Shown in pieces: positions 8,990 to 18,209 of a DNA stretch of 35,000 bases. Both the position numbers and the translations under genes were made by a program. Position 1 is the first letter of the stretch; each line of letters starts with the position of its first letter. Source of the DNA: Sphingomonas parva (ex Maeng et al. 2020) (GTDB taxonomy: Bacteria > Pseudomonadota > Alphaproteobacteria > Sphingomonadales > Sphingomonadaceae). Under the pieces are notes generated by a model, which saw only the letters and a program-made list of their open reading frames with translations, did not search any database and was not told where the DNA came from. The DNA lies in NCBI RefSeq assembly GCF_004564275.1, contig NZ_SPDV01000037.1, positions 1-35,000 on the forward strand. Direction: 5' to 3'.

Positions 8990-10483
8990 ATGTCCAAGTT
9001 CAGATACTTCGTCCTTGCCCCCCTGCTCCTTGGCGGATGCGTTGTCGGCCCGGACTATTCGGGTCCGCCGGAGCTCGGCCGCTCGAGCCCAGAGTCCACG
9101 TTCGTTCGCAGAGCGCCGGGTGCGACTTCTACGGAGCCTGCAATCGCGGCATGGTGGACGACGCTGCAGGACCCCGTGCTCGACGAGCTTGAGCGGCGCG
9201 CGCTCGCCTCCAACCCGTCGCTCGAGGCGGCGCAGGCCCGAGTCCGCCAAGCCCGGGCGTCGGTTCGACAGGAGCGCGCGAACCGTCTCCCGGCCGCAGG
9301 CGCTCAGGCGACTTCGGTCTTCGCCGATCTCCCCGGCATCGACCTCCAATCGAACCAGGGAAGCGGCACGCCCACACCGTCGCCGCCCGCGTCCACCGAA
9401 GAGGACGCGGGCACCTCCCTCCAGTTTTACAATCTCGGGCTGAATGCTAACTGGGAAATCGACCTTGCCGGCGGCCAAGTTCGACGGGTCGAGGCCGCCA
9501 ACGCGCTCGCGGCCGCGGCTGCCTACAATGCTGCGGACGCCCAGGTTCAGCTCACGGCCGAGCTCGCCCAAGCCTATGTGAACGTCCGGGACCGGCAGCA
9601 GCGGGCGACCGCGCTGCGCCAGGGACTTGAGCTGCAGCGGCGGCAGCTCGAGCTTTCCGAGCAGCGTTTCCGGCGGGGCACCGTGCCGGCCTTCACCGTC
9701 GGGCAGGCGAACCGGGCCCTTCAGGCGACGACCAGCGACCTCGCCGCCGTCGAGGCCGAGATCGAGATCTACCTCAACGCGCTCGCCGTGCTCGCCGGCG
9801 AGGCGCCAGGATCGCTCGATCCGCTGCTGGCGCCCCCGCGCGACATCCCGCTGCCGCCCGAGAGTGTCGCCATCGGCGACCCCTCCTCGCTCCTCCGTCG
9901 CCGGCCGGACATCCGGGCAGCCGAGCGGAACCTTGCGGCCGCAACGGCTCGCATCGGCGTTGCGCAGGCGGCCCGTTTTCCAAAGATCAGCTTCATGGGA
10001 ATCCTAGGGATCGGCGGCACGTCGATCGGAGACCTTGTCGATCTCGGTAACATCTCGAAGATTGCCGTTCCCCAACTCCAATGGGGTCTCCTGGACTTTG
10101 GACGAACGTCCGCAGCGATCGCGCAGACCCGGGCAGGCCGCGACGAGGCGGAGGCGCAGTACCGGCAGGTGGTGCTCAGCGCCCTCCAAGACGCCGAGAC
10201 CTCGCTCTCGCGCTTCGCTCAACAAAGGCGGACCGTTGCCGCTCTTGCTGAGATCAGCCGCTCGGCCGAGCAGTCGGCGGCGCTCATGCGGCAACGCTAC
10301 CAGCGAGGCGTGATCTCGCTGGGCGACAGCCTCGAGGCCGAGCGCCAGCGGCTGCTCGCAGAGGCGAACCTGCGCAGCGCCACTGCGGCGCTGACAGCCA
10401 GCTATGTCGCGATCCAAAAGTCGCTCGGACTAGGATGGAGCGAAGCTCGCGAACCTCCAGCGGGTCCTGCCGAAGGAGATTAG
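8990..10483 (+). CDS. NodT-family outer-membrane efflux lipoprotein
   Basis: The 497-residue product starts with a lipoprotein signal peptide; the lipobox LLGGC places the modified Cys at about residue 17, followed by VVGPDY, the typical opening of NodT/OprM-type factors. It has the two repeated OEP domains: WWTTLQDPVLDELERRAL with NPSLEAAQARVRQARA in the first half, and LLRRRPDIRAAERNLAAATARIGVAQAARFPKIS in the second. These build the trimeric TolC-like channel. The start ATG 8990 is 7 bases after the emrB stop, making an emrA-emrB-OMF operon. Some 25 extra residues of open frame upstream overlap emrB and are not expected to be translated. Confidence 0.92.
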   Translation: MSKFRYFVLAPLLLGGCVVGPDYSGPPELGRSSPESTFVRRAPGATSTEPAIAAWWTTLQDPVLDELERRALASNPSLEAAQARVRQARASVRQERANRLPAAGAQATSVFADLPGIDLQSNQGSGTPTPSPPASTEEDAGTSLQFYNLGLNANWEIDLAGGQVRRVEAANALAAAAAYNAADAQVQLTAELAQAYVNVRDRQQRATALRQGLELQRRQLELSEQRFRRGTVPAFTVGQANRALQATTSDLAAVEAEIEIYLNALAVLAGEAPGSLDPLLAPPRDIPLPPESVAIGDPSSLLRRRPDIRAAERNLAAATARIGVAQAARFPKISFMGILGIGGTSIGDLVDLGNISKIAVPQLQWGLLDFGRTSAAIAQTRAGRDEAEAQYRQVVLSALQDAETSLSRFAQQRRTVAALAEISRSAEQSAALMRQRYQRGVISLGDSLEAERQRLLAEANLRSATAALTASYVAIQKSLGLGWSEAREPPAGPAEGD

Positions 10484-10831
10484 CGCGCCATTCGGCAATG
10501 ACATCAGGACTCCTGGAATTCGTGCCGCTCCTTGCGGGCTTTGCGCGGCAGTCGAGCCGGGAGCACGGCTTTTCCTCGAGGCCGCGTGCGGCGGCTAACA
10601 TCATTGCCTCAGGGGCCGCGGTCAGCTCCGCATTTTCACATACCTCAGTCAGTTGCGGCATCCCGGCTCGATAAGGCACCAGAGCGAAAGAGTTTACCTG
10701 AGAGACTGCGTGTCGTGGGCAAGTCCGCCAAAAACCACTTTGCGTGCCCTGGATGCGGTGAAAAACTAAACGCTCACGGCCGCGGCCGAGGAGCAAATAG
10801 CGCAGAACTAAGCGCCGACGGGAGTGGGTCG
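10484..10831. other. Gene-free stretch behind the efflux operon
   Basis: No convincing gene. Overlapping frames on both strands (for example 10284-10796, minus) lack start signals and recognisable domains. The last 10 bases hold the GGAG Shine-Dalgarno of the next gene. Confidence 0.3.
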
Positions 10832-11185
10832 ATGCGAAATTTTCATTGGAATTCTGTTTTATCTTGGCTGCTTTCTGCCTTCTTTATCGTGGGAGGGATC
10901 AGCAATATCATAGCTTCCGAAGCGATCCTGTCCGACTACGACCGCTGGGGTTATCCGGAATGGTTTCACTACGTAACTGGGATGCTCGAACTGACAGCCG
11001 CAATCCTGATCTTTCAGGTAAGAAGCCGGAAGGCTGGAATCGCCCTTGCTGCCGGGATCATGCTCAGTGCCGCAGTAACCGTGCTCGTTCACGGCGAACT
11101 CACGCGGGCGATCGCTCCGCTCCTGGTGCTGTTCGTTGCCATCGTGGCGTTCCTGACCACGGGAGCAAAAAGGAGAAGAACCTGA
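10832..11185 (+). CDS. DoxX-like small membrane protein
   Basis: The 117-residue protein has four predicted membrane helices, near residues 8-27, 47-63, 68-86 and 94-111. The block FFIVGGISNIIASEAILSDYDRWGYPEWFHYVTGMLELTAAILI is the DoxX_2 pattern: a Gly-rich first helix, then a 'WGYPxW...TGxLEL' segment leading into the second helix. Family members are small membrane proteins, some linked to quinone or thiosulfate metabolism, most of unknown function. ATG 10832 is preceded by GGAGTGGGTC, a good ribosome site, and the longer upstream open frame has none. It is monocistronic. Confidence 0.85.
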   Translation: MRNFHWNSVLSWLLSAFFIVGGISNIIASEAILSDYDRWGYPEWFHYVTGMLELTAAILIFQVRSRKAGIALAAGIMLSAAVTVLVHGELTRAIAPLLVLFVAIVAFLTTGAKRRRT

Positions 11186-11789
11186 GAGCAGACCGCTGCT
11201 CACGCCGGTGTCTTCCGCGAACCGTTCTTTGGGGAGAGTTCCGCCAATGGGATTGCCGCTAGGGGCGCTAAGCGGATGTTACCGGATAGGGCCGCCGAGA
11301 CGCGAGCACCCGATGACAGCGGCTCGAAAGACGCGGTGCTCAGCCAAGTTTGGGCGGTAACCCACATCCGGGTGGAGTCTGCTCCTGCCGCGTCGGACGA
11401 ACCCCGCCGCCCTTGGAAGGAGCACTGACTTGCATGTCCTTGCGCCGAAGGGGCCAGCTCCTCTTTCGTGCTTCCTTGATCCAAGTATCAGCAAATCCGG
11501 CCTGAACCTCACCAGGCGGGGCGGCAATCCGCATCGCACTGCCTAAGGAGCACGGCCTCTTGGCCGAGCACGTTGGCAATCTCGCGTAAGAAGCAGACCC
11601 AGGCCTTGGCCTCACGGCTTCGAGGATCAGCGTCGAAAAACCATGAAGAGGCAATCGGGATCGCCGTCCCATCGCCTCGAGAATACGACTGGTTTAGTAC
11701 GGAGCGCGGACCGCAAAATGAACTCGCGGGAACGCCTTCGCCGGGGGACAGTTGCGCCTAATGAGGGCGACACATTGAAGGAACCTGAG
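11186..11789. other. Long gene-free stretch, possibly decayed sequence
   Basis: About 600 bp with no acceptable gene. On the minus strand around 11520-11650 a short run in one frame (containing [30 protein letters not shown]) has protein-like composition, but it is cut by a stop and has no start signal. It may be a fragment of a lost gene. The last 20 bases carry the ribosome site of the aldo/keto reductase gene. Confidence 0.3.
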
Positions 11790-12772
<983 letters not shown>

Positions 12773-12776
<4 letters not shown>

Positions 12777-13585
12777 ACCCTGGAAGGCTTGAGGCCCACG
12801 TTGCAATCGTGACGGGCGGCGGGCGAGGTCTCGGCCGTGCGATGGTGCTAGGCCTTGAGGCGGCGGGGGCGCGCGTGATCGCGACCGCCGCCCGCGAAGC
12901 GGCAGAAGTCGAAGCGGTGGCAGCCGAGAGCGTGAACGGCCATATCACCCCGATGATCGCCGATGTCGCACGCGAGGAGGACTGCGACCGCGTCGTCGCA
13001 ATGGCGCGCGAGCGCTTCGGGCGGCTCGACATCCTCGTAAACAATGCCGCCCGTGGGATGAAGTACGTGAGTGAGCGGTTCCTGTCGGAGCCGACCCGGT
13101 TCTGGGAGGCCCACCCGGAGGTCTGGCGAATGGTGATCGACACCAACGTGACCGGACCCTTTCTGATGGCGCGCGCGGCCGTTCCGGGCATGATCGCGGC
13201 CGGTCACGGACCGATCATCAACATCACCATGAATCACTCCACCATGCGTCGGCGCGGCTTCTCGCCGTACGGTCCCTCCAAGGCGGCGCTGGAATCTGAA
13301 ACCATCATCTGGGCGCAGGATCTCGAAGGCACCGGGGTAACGGTCAACGCTCTGCTTCCGGGCGGGCCCACAGCAACGGGCATGATCCCGGAAGGCTTAG
13401 CGCAGGAGGCTCGCTCGAATCTCCTCGACCCTACAATCATCGTGCCGCCTCTTCTTTGGCTAGCTTCCGAAGCATCATCCGGGGTGACGGGGCGGCGCCT
13501 TGATGCCTCCCGCTGGCAGCGCGAGGTGTCTGCGTCAGAAGCCGCTGCGAAATCAATGGCGGATGCTGGCTGGACCGTTGGCTGA
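12773..13585 (+). CDS. Short-chain dehydrogenase/reductase
   Basis: This 270-residue Rossmann-fold oxidoreductase has the cofactor loop TGGGRGLG at residues 14-21, NNA at 90-92, structural Asn125, and YGPSK with Tyr166 and Lys170. The classical catalytic Ser thirteen residues before the Tyr is Met153 here; Thr152 and Ser156 are the nearest hydroxyls, in the run NITMNHSTM. The start GTG at 12773 overlaps the aldo/keto reductase stop by four bases. The pair may form a two-step carbonyl/alcohol pathway or detoxification unit. The substrate is not evident. Confidence 0.9.
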
Positions 13586-13987
13586 CGACTAGCCAGGCGA
13601 AAGGCTTGGCCTGCACGCTGAAGCCGGATCGAACGAATAGGAGGAGGTTGGCTAAGCGACCGAAGATCGTTCGAAGGCGATCGGGCACAGCGCCCCTTTG
13701 AAGCCCTTGCCGACTCTCCACCTGGTACCGGAAGCGCGAGTCGATCCAACTTAGACTGGAGGCTCGCGCGAGTGCGACGATCGCAACTCAGGATCTACAT
13801 CGTCCGCGCTCAAAGCGATCGCATGAAAAAAGCTGAAGTGGGCTGCGTCGATTTCGAAAGGAAGCCGGTCCCGCTGGCGGAACTCATTGGAAAAATCGAG
13901 AACAAGGTTGCGAGTCCGTACTGAACGCAACGCGGCCGTCTATAATGGCTAGAGGCCGTTCCGCCCGCCTGCTGGGGAGTTGGGGAA
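13586..13987 (+). promoter_or_regulatory. Upstream region of the oxoamine-synthase gene, with -10 and inverted repeat
   Basis: A perfect TATAAT lies at 13941-13946, about 42 bases before the ATG at 13988; no good -35 is seen (GTACTG at the 17-bp distance). A perfect inverted repeat GTTGCG (13907-13912) and CGCAAC (13926-13931) with a 13-bp spacer overlaps the -35 position and could be an operator. GGGGAGTTGGGGAA directly precedes the ATG at 13988 as a ribosome site. The rest of the stretch has no gene; a 33-codon frame at 13823-13924 and a minus frame across it are unsupported. Confidence 0.45.
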
Positions 13988-14031
13988 ATGAGTGTATCGA
14001 GTGACGCGCGCTTGAAGGCGCTCGGGGCAGC

Positions 14032-15435
14032 ATGCGCGATTTCCGGTACCTGCCGGGGTCGAATCTGCTGGACCGGGTGCATTCCTTCTACGATTGGCAG
14101 GAGCTGCGCCGTGGCACCGGCCTGTGGCCACTCGGCCGTTCGACCGAGACCGGGCCCCGCAGCAAGTGCGTTGCCCGCACCGACGAGGGCGAGCTGTTCG
14201 AAGGCATCAATTTCGCGTCGCAGGATTATCTGAGCCTCTCGGCCCATTCCGCGATCAGTGACGTCGCGATCGAGACGATCAAGGAATTCGGCGTGCACAG
14301 CGCCGGCTCGCCGGCTCTGGTCGGCAACACCTCGCTGTCGCTCGCTCTCGAGCGCAAGATCGCCGACTTCCTGCAGATGGAGCAGGTCACCCTCTTCCCG
14401 ACCGGCTGGGCCGCCGGCTTCGGCGTCGTCAAGGGCCTCGTTCGCCCCTCCGACCATATCGTGATGGACGCGCTGTCGCACGCCTGCCTTCAGGAAGGGG
14501 CCCAGGCTTCGACCAGGAACATCCACCTGTTCCGGCACAACAATCTGGACTCGGTCCGTGAGAAGCTGACCGCGATCCGCGCCAAGGACAAGGACAACGG
14601 CATCCTCGTCATCACCGAGAGCCTGTTCTCGATGGACTCGGACACGCCCGACATCGCCCGGCTGCAGGAGCTCGCCCACAAATTCGGCGCGATCCTGCTG
14701 GTCGACGTGGCCCACGATCTCGGCGCCCTCGGCCCCGACGGCCGCGGCCACATCGGCATGCAGAACATGATCGGCAAGGTTGACGTGGTCATGGGCAGCT
14801 TCTCCAAGACCTTCGCCTCGAACGGCGGCTTCGTCGCCTGCAACACCCGCAGCGTGAAGGAATATCTGAAATACTATTCCTCGCCCTGCACCTTCTCCAA
14901 CGCGCTGTCCCCGTCGCAGGCCGCGATCGTCCTCAAGGCGTTCGAGATCGTCGACTCCGAGGAAGGCGCGACGCTTCGCCAGAGCCTGATGAACAACATC
15001 CGCTTCCTGCGCGAGCTGCTCCACGGCACCAGCTTCGAGACCTATGGCGATCCCTCTCCCATAGTCTGCGTGCAGATGGGCAGCGAGGGTCTCGCCCGCC
15101 TCGTCGCGCGCCGCCTGCCCGACATCGGCCTGCTCGCCAACCTCGTCGAATTCCCGGCGGTGCCGAAGGGCCAGGCGCGGTTCCGCATGCAGGTGATGGC
15201 CGGCCACAGCAGCCGCAACATCATCGACTCGGTCCACCGGCTCAGCGTCGCCCGCGACCAAGCGCAAATCCAATTCGACGCCCTCCAGAACGGCACGGCG
15301 ACCTTCGACACGATCGATGCCGTGATCAATCAACCGACGTGCGGCCGCGGCGGCAAGACCGGGCCAACGGGTGGCCAGAAGGCTCGGCGGGCGAACTCCA
15401 GTGAAGGCCCGTTATCGCTGCGGGCAGCAAGCTGA
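14032..15435 (+). CDS. Alpha-oxoamine synthase-like PLP enzyme (fold type I)
   Basis: The 467-residue protein resembles serine palmitoyltransferase, KBL and BioF, which condense an amino acid with an acyl thioester. Visible residues are His150 in DALSHA (stacks on PLP), Asp225 and His228 in LLVDVAHDLGALG, and the Schiff-base Lys259 in GSFSKTF. The run FASQDYLSLSAH replaces the usual NNYLGL substrate segment. The residue after the His is Asp229, where Ser, Gly or Ala is normal. The best ribosome site and -10 point to ATG 13988, which is in another frame (44 bases upstream), so the gene may start there with a one-base deletion, or 13988 may be a leader ORF. About 30 C-terminal residues after residue 437 look non-homologous. 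Product could be a sphingoid base or another amino ketone. Confidence 0.8.
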   Translation: MRDFRYLPGSNLLDRVHSFYDWQELRRGTGLWPLGRSTETGPRSKCVARTDEGELFEGINFASQDYLSLSAHSAISDVAIETIKEFGVHSAGSPALVGNTSLSLALERKIADFLQMEQVTLFPTGWAAGFGVVKGLVRPSDHIVMDALSHACLQEGAQASTRNIHLFRHNNLDSVREKLTAIRAKDKDNGILVITESLFSMDSDTPDIARLQELAHKFGAILLVDVAHDLGALGPDGRGHIGMQNMIGKVDVVMGSFSKTFASNGGFVACNTRSVKEYLKYYSSPCTFSNALSPSQAAIVLKAFEIVDSEEGATLRQSLMNNIRFLRELLHGTSFETYGDPSPIVCVQMGSEGLARLVARRLPDIGLLANLVEFPAVPKGQARFRMQVMAGHSSRNIIDSVHRLSVARDQAQIQFDALQNGTATFDTIDAVINQPTCGRGGKTGPTGGQKARRANSSEGPLSLRAAS

Positions 15436-15496
15436 ACATCAATTCAAAGCTCCGGCGCTCGATCCGACACCGAGAGACGAACAGAAGGCTATACTC

Positions 15497-16147
15497 ATGA
15501 GTATCACGGCTTCCCTCCTCACCCTCGCGGCCGGTGCCGCTGTTGCTGCGCCCTCCCCCGCCGCTCAAATGGTCGAGCATGACGCCTTCGCGCGTGCGGG
15601 CGTTGCGCGGCTGAAGCTTGCCGACAAAGGTGGTTTCGAGATCGACGGCACCCTCGTTCCCGGCGCCGGATACTCCACCCCGGAGAAGTGGATGGGCAGC
15701 TTTGAGCTTGGGTATTTCGTCACCAGGAGCATCGCCCTGCAGGTCTCGGGGACGACCCCGGTGAAGACGCCGAACATGCCGAACGGCACTCTCGACGGGA
15801 CGCCAAACCTCGGCACGGACAAGTTCAGCCTGTTCACCGGCACCGCCAGCTGGCACCCGCTGCGCGGCGGCAAGATCTCGCCCTACGTCGGCGGCGGCAT
15901 CGAGTGGTTCCACGTTTGGTCGATACGCGACGAGTTCGCCGACAACCTCAACGTTCGCGACGAGGTTGGCCCCGCGATTCAGGTCGGCGCCGAGATCAAC
16001 GTGACCGAGCGTTTCGGTGTCTACGTCGACGCCAAAAAGGCTTTCGTGAAGACCTCCGCCTCCGCGGAAATCGGACCGAGCGTCGTCACCGCCAAGCCGG
16101 GGCTCGATCCCTTCATCATCCAGGCGGGTGTGGTAGTACGATTCTAG
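15497..16147 (+). CDS. ompW: OmpW-family outer-membrane protein
   Basis: The product has 216 residues. A signal peptide (residues 1 to about 18, ending AVAAP) precedes an eight-stranded barrel. Family marks are WMGSFELGYFVTRSIALQVSG, SWHPLRGGKISPYVGGGIEWFHVW, the VGPAIQVGAEINVTERFGVYVDAKKAF segment, and a C-terminal Phe (VVVRF). OmpW forms a small channel for hydrophobic molecules and often responds to stress or iron. ATG 15497 has AGAAGG 8 bases upstream. It begins 61 bases after the oxoamine-synthase stop, so joint transcription is possible but not shown. Confidence 0.9.
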   Translation: MSITASLLTLAAGAAVAAPSPAAQMVEHDAFARAGVARLKLADKGGFEIDGTLVPGAGYSTPEKWMGSFELGYFVTRSIALQVSGTTPVKTPNMPNGTLDGTPNLGTDKFSLFTGTASWHPLRGGKISPYVGGGIEWFHVWSIRDEFADNLNVRDEVGPAIQVGAEINVTERFGVYVDAKKAFVKTSASAEIGPSVVTAKPGLDPFIIQAGVVVRF

Positions 16148-16157
16148 CTTCGCCCGG

Positions 16158-16197
16158 CCGGGAGGTCCGCGCGCCCAACAAACGTGGCGCCTCCCGG
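16158..16197 (+). terminator. Hairpin behind ompW, probable terminator
   Basis: Arms CCGGGAG (16158-16164) and CTCCCGG (16191-16197) enclose an inner GCGCC/GGCGC stem with a CAACAAACGT loop. It starts 11 bases after the ompW stop. The trailing sequence is not T-rich, so it may rather protect the mRNA 3' end. Confidence 0.4.
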
Positions 16198-16675
16198 TTG
16201 AAGCGAGCTCCGGAACGCGCCGCATCTCTGATCCAGCGTCCGCCCCCGCGTTCACTGGGCCGTCACGCCTTTTCTGGAGATGACGATCTGAACAGTGGGG
16301 CTGCCGCCGCGGCCTGATATCGAAAAGCTGAGACGCACATCTTAACGCGCAGCAGCAGAGCTTGCATCACAGCTCAAGATCTTGCCTGGTCCGCTCGCAT
16401 TGCTCTTTCGGATGACCGTGGTAGAACCTGATCGTGCGTCACCACGCGATGCAAGCGAGGTAAGAACGGAGTCCGCATCCGCCTTAATGCGAAGCTCGCG
16501 CGTGAGCGATTTATTGGTAGCCGCATGTCGAGGGGCTTTCCGGGCGGCGGCCGTGCAACCATGGGCAAGCACAGCGATCTGTATCAGTGGCTCGCCATGA
16601 CTCCCCTTCGCATCGCTCCACCGAGTACCCGCTACGCTACCAAATTAGATGTGAATGCGTTCCCAGACTCCTAAG
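16198..16675. other. Gene-free stretch
   Basis: No convincing gene on either strand. Minus frames at 16342-16572 and 16374-16568 overlap each other and have no ribosome site. No repeat or promoter was recognised. Confidence 0.3.
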
Positions 16676-17071
16676 TTAAGGACGCACTTCATCTGCGGAT
16701 TGTGAGCGCCTGCGGGGCGGCTTTGCGGAACCAGAGGAACTCTCCCGAAGTGCACTGGCCTCGGCCAGCAAAGCCTCGCATGTACTTTGGCTGACGATCG
16801 GTCGCCGGCCGCGTCGATGGGCGAGCGCCTCAATCCGAGCAGAAGCTTGATCCCGCTCCTCCGCTGGAACCAGCTCCCGAAACAAGGACGCACGGGCTCG
16901 CAGAGAATCGCTTTCCAGGAACGAGATTCCGGGTTGCCGTGACATGTAAAGCCCTTCCGCGGCGCAGAGCACCGGTGGCTGATCAGGATTTGCGGGCACA
17001 TCTGCGCAGCTTGTCAGCCACAATGTTGTGGCAAGGAGCCAGCCAGACGCCGCCTTGATTCGCATGCTCAT
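16676..17071 (-). CDS. Hypothetical lipoprotein
   Basis: The 131-residue frame begins MSMRIKAASGWLLATTLWLTSCADVP, a lipoprotein signal with lipobox LTSC (modified Cys at about residue 22). The mature part has two more cysteines (in VLCAAEG and STCEALLAEA) that could form a disulfide, and is otherwise helical and charged. There is no clear Shine-Dalgarno; either ATG (17071 or 17065) may be used. I do not recognise the family. The lipobox makes chance less likely, but it remains a moderate call. Confidence 0.45.
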   Translation of the reverse strand: MSMRIKAASGWLLATTLWLTSCADVPANPDQPPVLCAAEGLYMSRQPGISFLESDSLRARASLFRELVPAEERDQASARIEALAHRRGRRPIVSQSTCEALLAEASALRESSSGSAKPPRRRSQSADEVRP

Positions 17072-17195
17072 ACCAGTGCCCGTACGGCAGAGACAGCGCT
17101 GCTGACCAAGCTAGCCGTGGCCGGGAAGGCCAGGCGTCGGTGACAGCGGGCTACACTTGCCTGCCGCGCCAGTTCGGAGGTGACCGCCAGCTGCC

Positions 17196-17525
17196 TCAGA
17201 TCTTCGTATCGAGTGCCGATTGCATCTCGTGAACGTCGCCGATGGGTCCCTCGCGTTGTCCCCGGTCATCGTGCGGGAAGATTGTGTCGAGTCGGTCCTT
17301 GAGCGTCCGCGAGAATTCCTCCCGGTCATGTCCGCGATGGTGCGAGGCCATGATCTCGCGATGGATCGCCCCTTTGATTCGTTCGATCGCCTGGAGATCT
17401 ATTGTGCCCGCTTGCACCAACTCAGTGCAGAGCTGGAGCAGGCCGACGGTCGTGGCGTGAGCCCGTAAGCCGATGAAATCGAGAGTGTCGTGGAGGCGGT
17501 GTGTCTCACCCGATCGGTTATCCAT
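17196..17525 (-). CDS. Hypothetical small helical protein
   Basis: The 109-residue protein starts at ATG 17523-17525, chosen because TAAGGAGGTTCAA directly precedes it, a near-perfect ribosome site. It has no signal peptide. The sequence is mostly helical and charged, with several His and Asp residues (ASHHRGHDREEFSRTL, FPHDDRGQ). It begins 10 bases after the stop of the lipoprotein gene upstream, so the two form an operon. Family unknown to me. Confidence 0.65.
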   Translation of the reverse strand: MDNRSGETHRLHDTLDFIGLRAHATTVGLLQLCTELVQAGTIDLQAIERIKGAIHREIMASHHRGHDREEFSRTLKDRLDTIFPHDDRGQREGPIGDVHEMQSALDTKI

Positions 17526-17535
17526 TTGAACCTCC

Positions 17536-17772
17536 TTACTTTCCAGATCCGGAGCTCGCCGGAGCCACGCGTGGTCCGACGGTATTGGTGCCCTGCGGTG
17601 CGTCCGCCAAGGCTTGTGCCTCGTTGACGGCTTCCTCAATTTGCGCGGCGGCGCGCGGCGGTGGACTCGGTTCATTGCCGCAGGACGCCGACGTGAGAGC
17701 GACTGAAAGGACCAATAAACGCGACCCGCGACGAACCGTTTGGATCCGCATGGTGCTGATTTCGAGGACCAT
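17536..17772 (-). CDS. Small hypothetical lipoprotein
   Basis: The 78-residue product contains a signal peptide with lipobox TSASC followed by GNEPSPPP, typical of a lipid-anchored, proline-rich tether, then a short helix (AAQIEEAVNEAQALAD). ATG 17772 is chosen because CAGGAGCA precedes it; ATG 17751 (MRIQTVRRGS) would give a more typical 71-residue precursor. The next gene follows after 10 bases and its ribosome site overlaps this gene's end, so they are co-transcribed. Confidence 0.6.
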   Translation of the reverse strand: MVLEISTMRIQTVRRGSRLLVLSVALTSASCGNEPSPPPRAAAQIEEAVNEAQALADAPQGTNTVGPRVAPASSGSGK

Positions 17773-17989
17773 TGCTCCTGCGTCGGCGCGGGTACGCTTC
17801 ACGGCGTCAGAAGGGGAGTTCGGCATTGCCCCCTCGTGCGGAGCGTGCCGATCCGGTTTGAGGCGATGCTCGGCTAAGTCCCAGGGATCTCATAAGTTTT
17901 CTCCCAAAGGGAACGCGGCTTCGAGTCAGATCGCGCGCCTCCAGCAGGTGATGTCAACGAAGGGGTCATAGAGGCACGGCAGGCGCCAT

Positions 17990-18005
17990 GTCAACAGGTG
18001 TTGAC
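17990..18005. repeat. Inverted repeat GTCAACA-GG-TGTTGAC upstream of hsp20
   Basis: Two perfect 7-bp arms around a GG centre lie about 80 bp upstream of the sigma-32-like promoter. A related half (ATGTCAAC at 17952-17959) sits nearby. The form fits a dimeric repressor operator; the binding protein is unknown. Confidence 0.45.
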
Positions 18006-18082
18006 CTGCCACCTGGTGTGTCCGGCCTGTTGATGCGATCCCAGCCCTTTTGGAGGATGTAGCTAGAACTGGCGATGCGCCT

Positions 18083-18111
18083 GTTGAAACGCAGCAACGA
18101 TTAACCATATA
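18083..18111 (+). promoter_or_regulatory. Sigma-32 (RpoH)-like heat-shock promoter
   Basis: GTTGAAA at 18083-18089 and AACCATATA at 18103-18111 match the RpoH consensus (CTTGAAA, then CCCCATnT after about 13-15 bp). It lies about 95 bases upstream of the hsp20 start, leaving a leader long enough for an RNA thermometer. Assignment is by consensus matching only. Confidence 0.65.
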
Positions 18112-18209
18112 GGTTCACGCCGGGTGCCGTTGGGCCCGGCAGGCCAGAGGGCGTCCGCTTTCTCGGACGCGCCTCGCATCATCGTTGCTCAATGGAGGAC
18201 TTTGATATG
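18112..18209 (+). ncRNA. ROSE-like RNA thermometer in the hsp20 leader
   Basis: The leader folds into consecutive hairpins: GCCGGG (18119-18124) with CCCGGC (18135-18140), GCGTCCG (18151-18157) with CGGACGC (18164-18170), and a third that traps the ribosome site. In the third, ATCA (18178-18181) pairs with TGAT (18203-18206) and CTC (18188-18190) with GAG (18195-18197). The hallmark TTGCT (18185-18189) faces AGGA (18196-18199), leaving the G-G mismatch characteristic of ROSE elements, which precede small heat-shock genes in rhizobia and other proteobacteria. Confidence 0.65.

Noticed and set aside
7681-8997. 438-codon minus-strand frame
   Set aside because: It is opposite emrB; its sequence is low-complexity and hydrophilic, as expected for the complement of a membrane protein gene.
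13810-15333. 507-codon minus-strand frame with regular acidic/His-rich sequence
   Set aside because: It is the complement of the PLP-enzyme gene, whose catalytic residues are all in the + frame.
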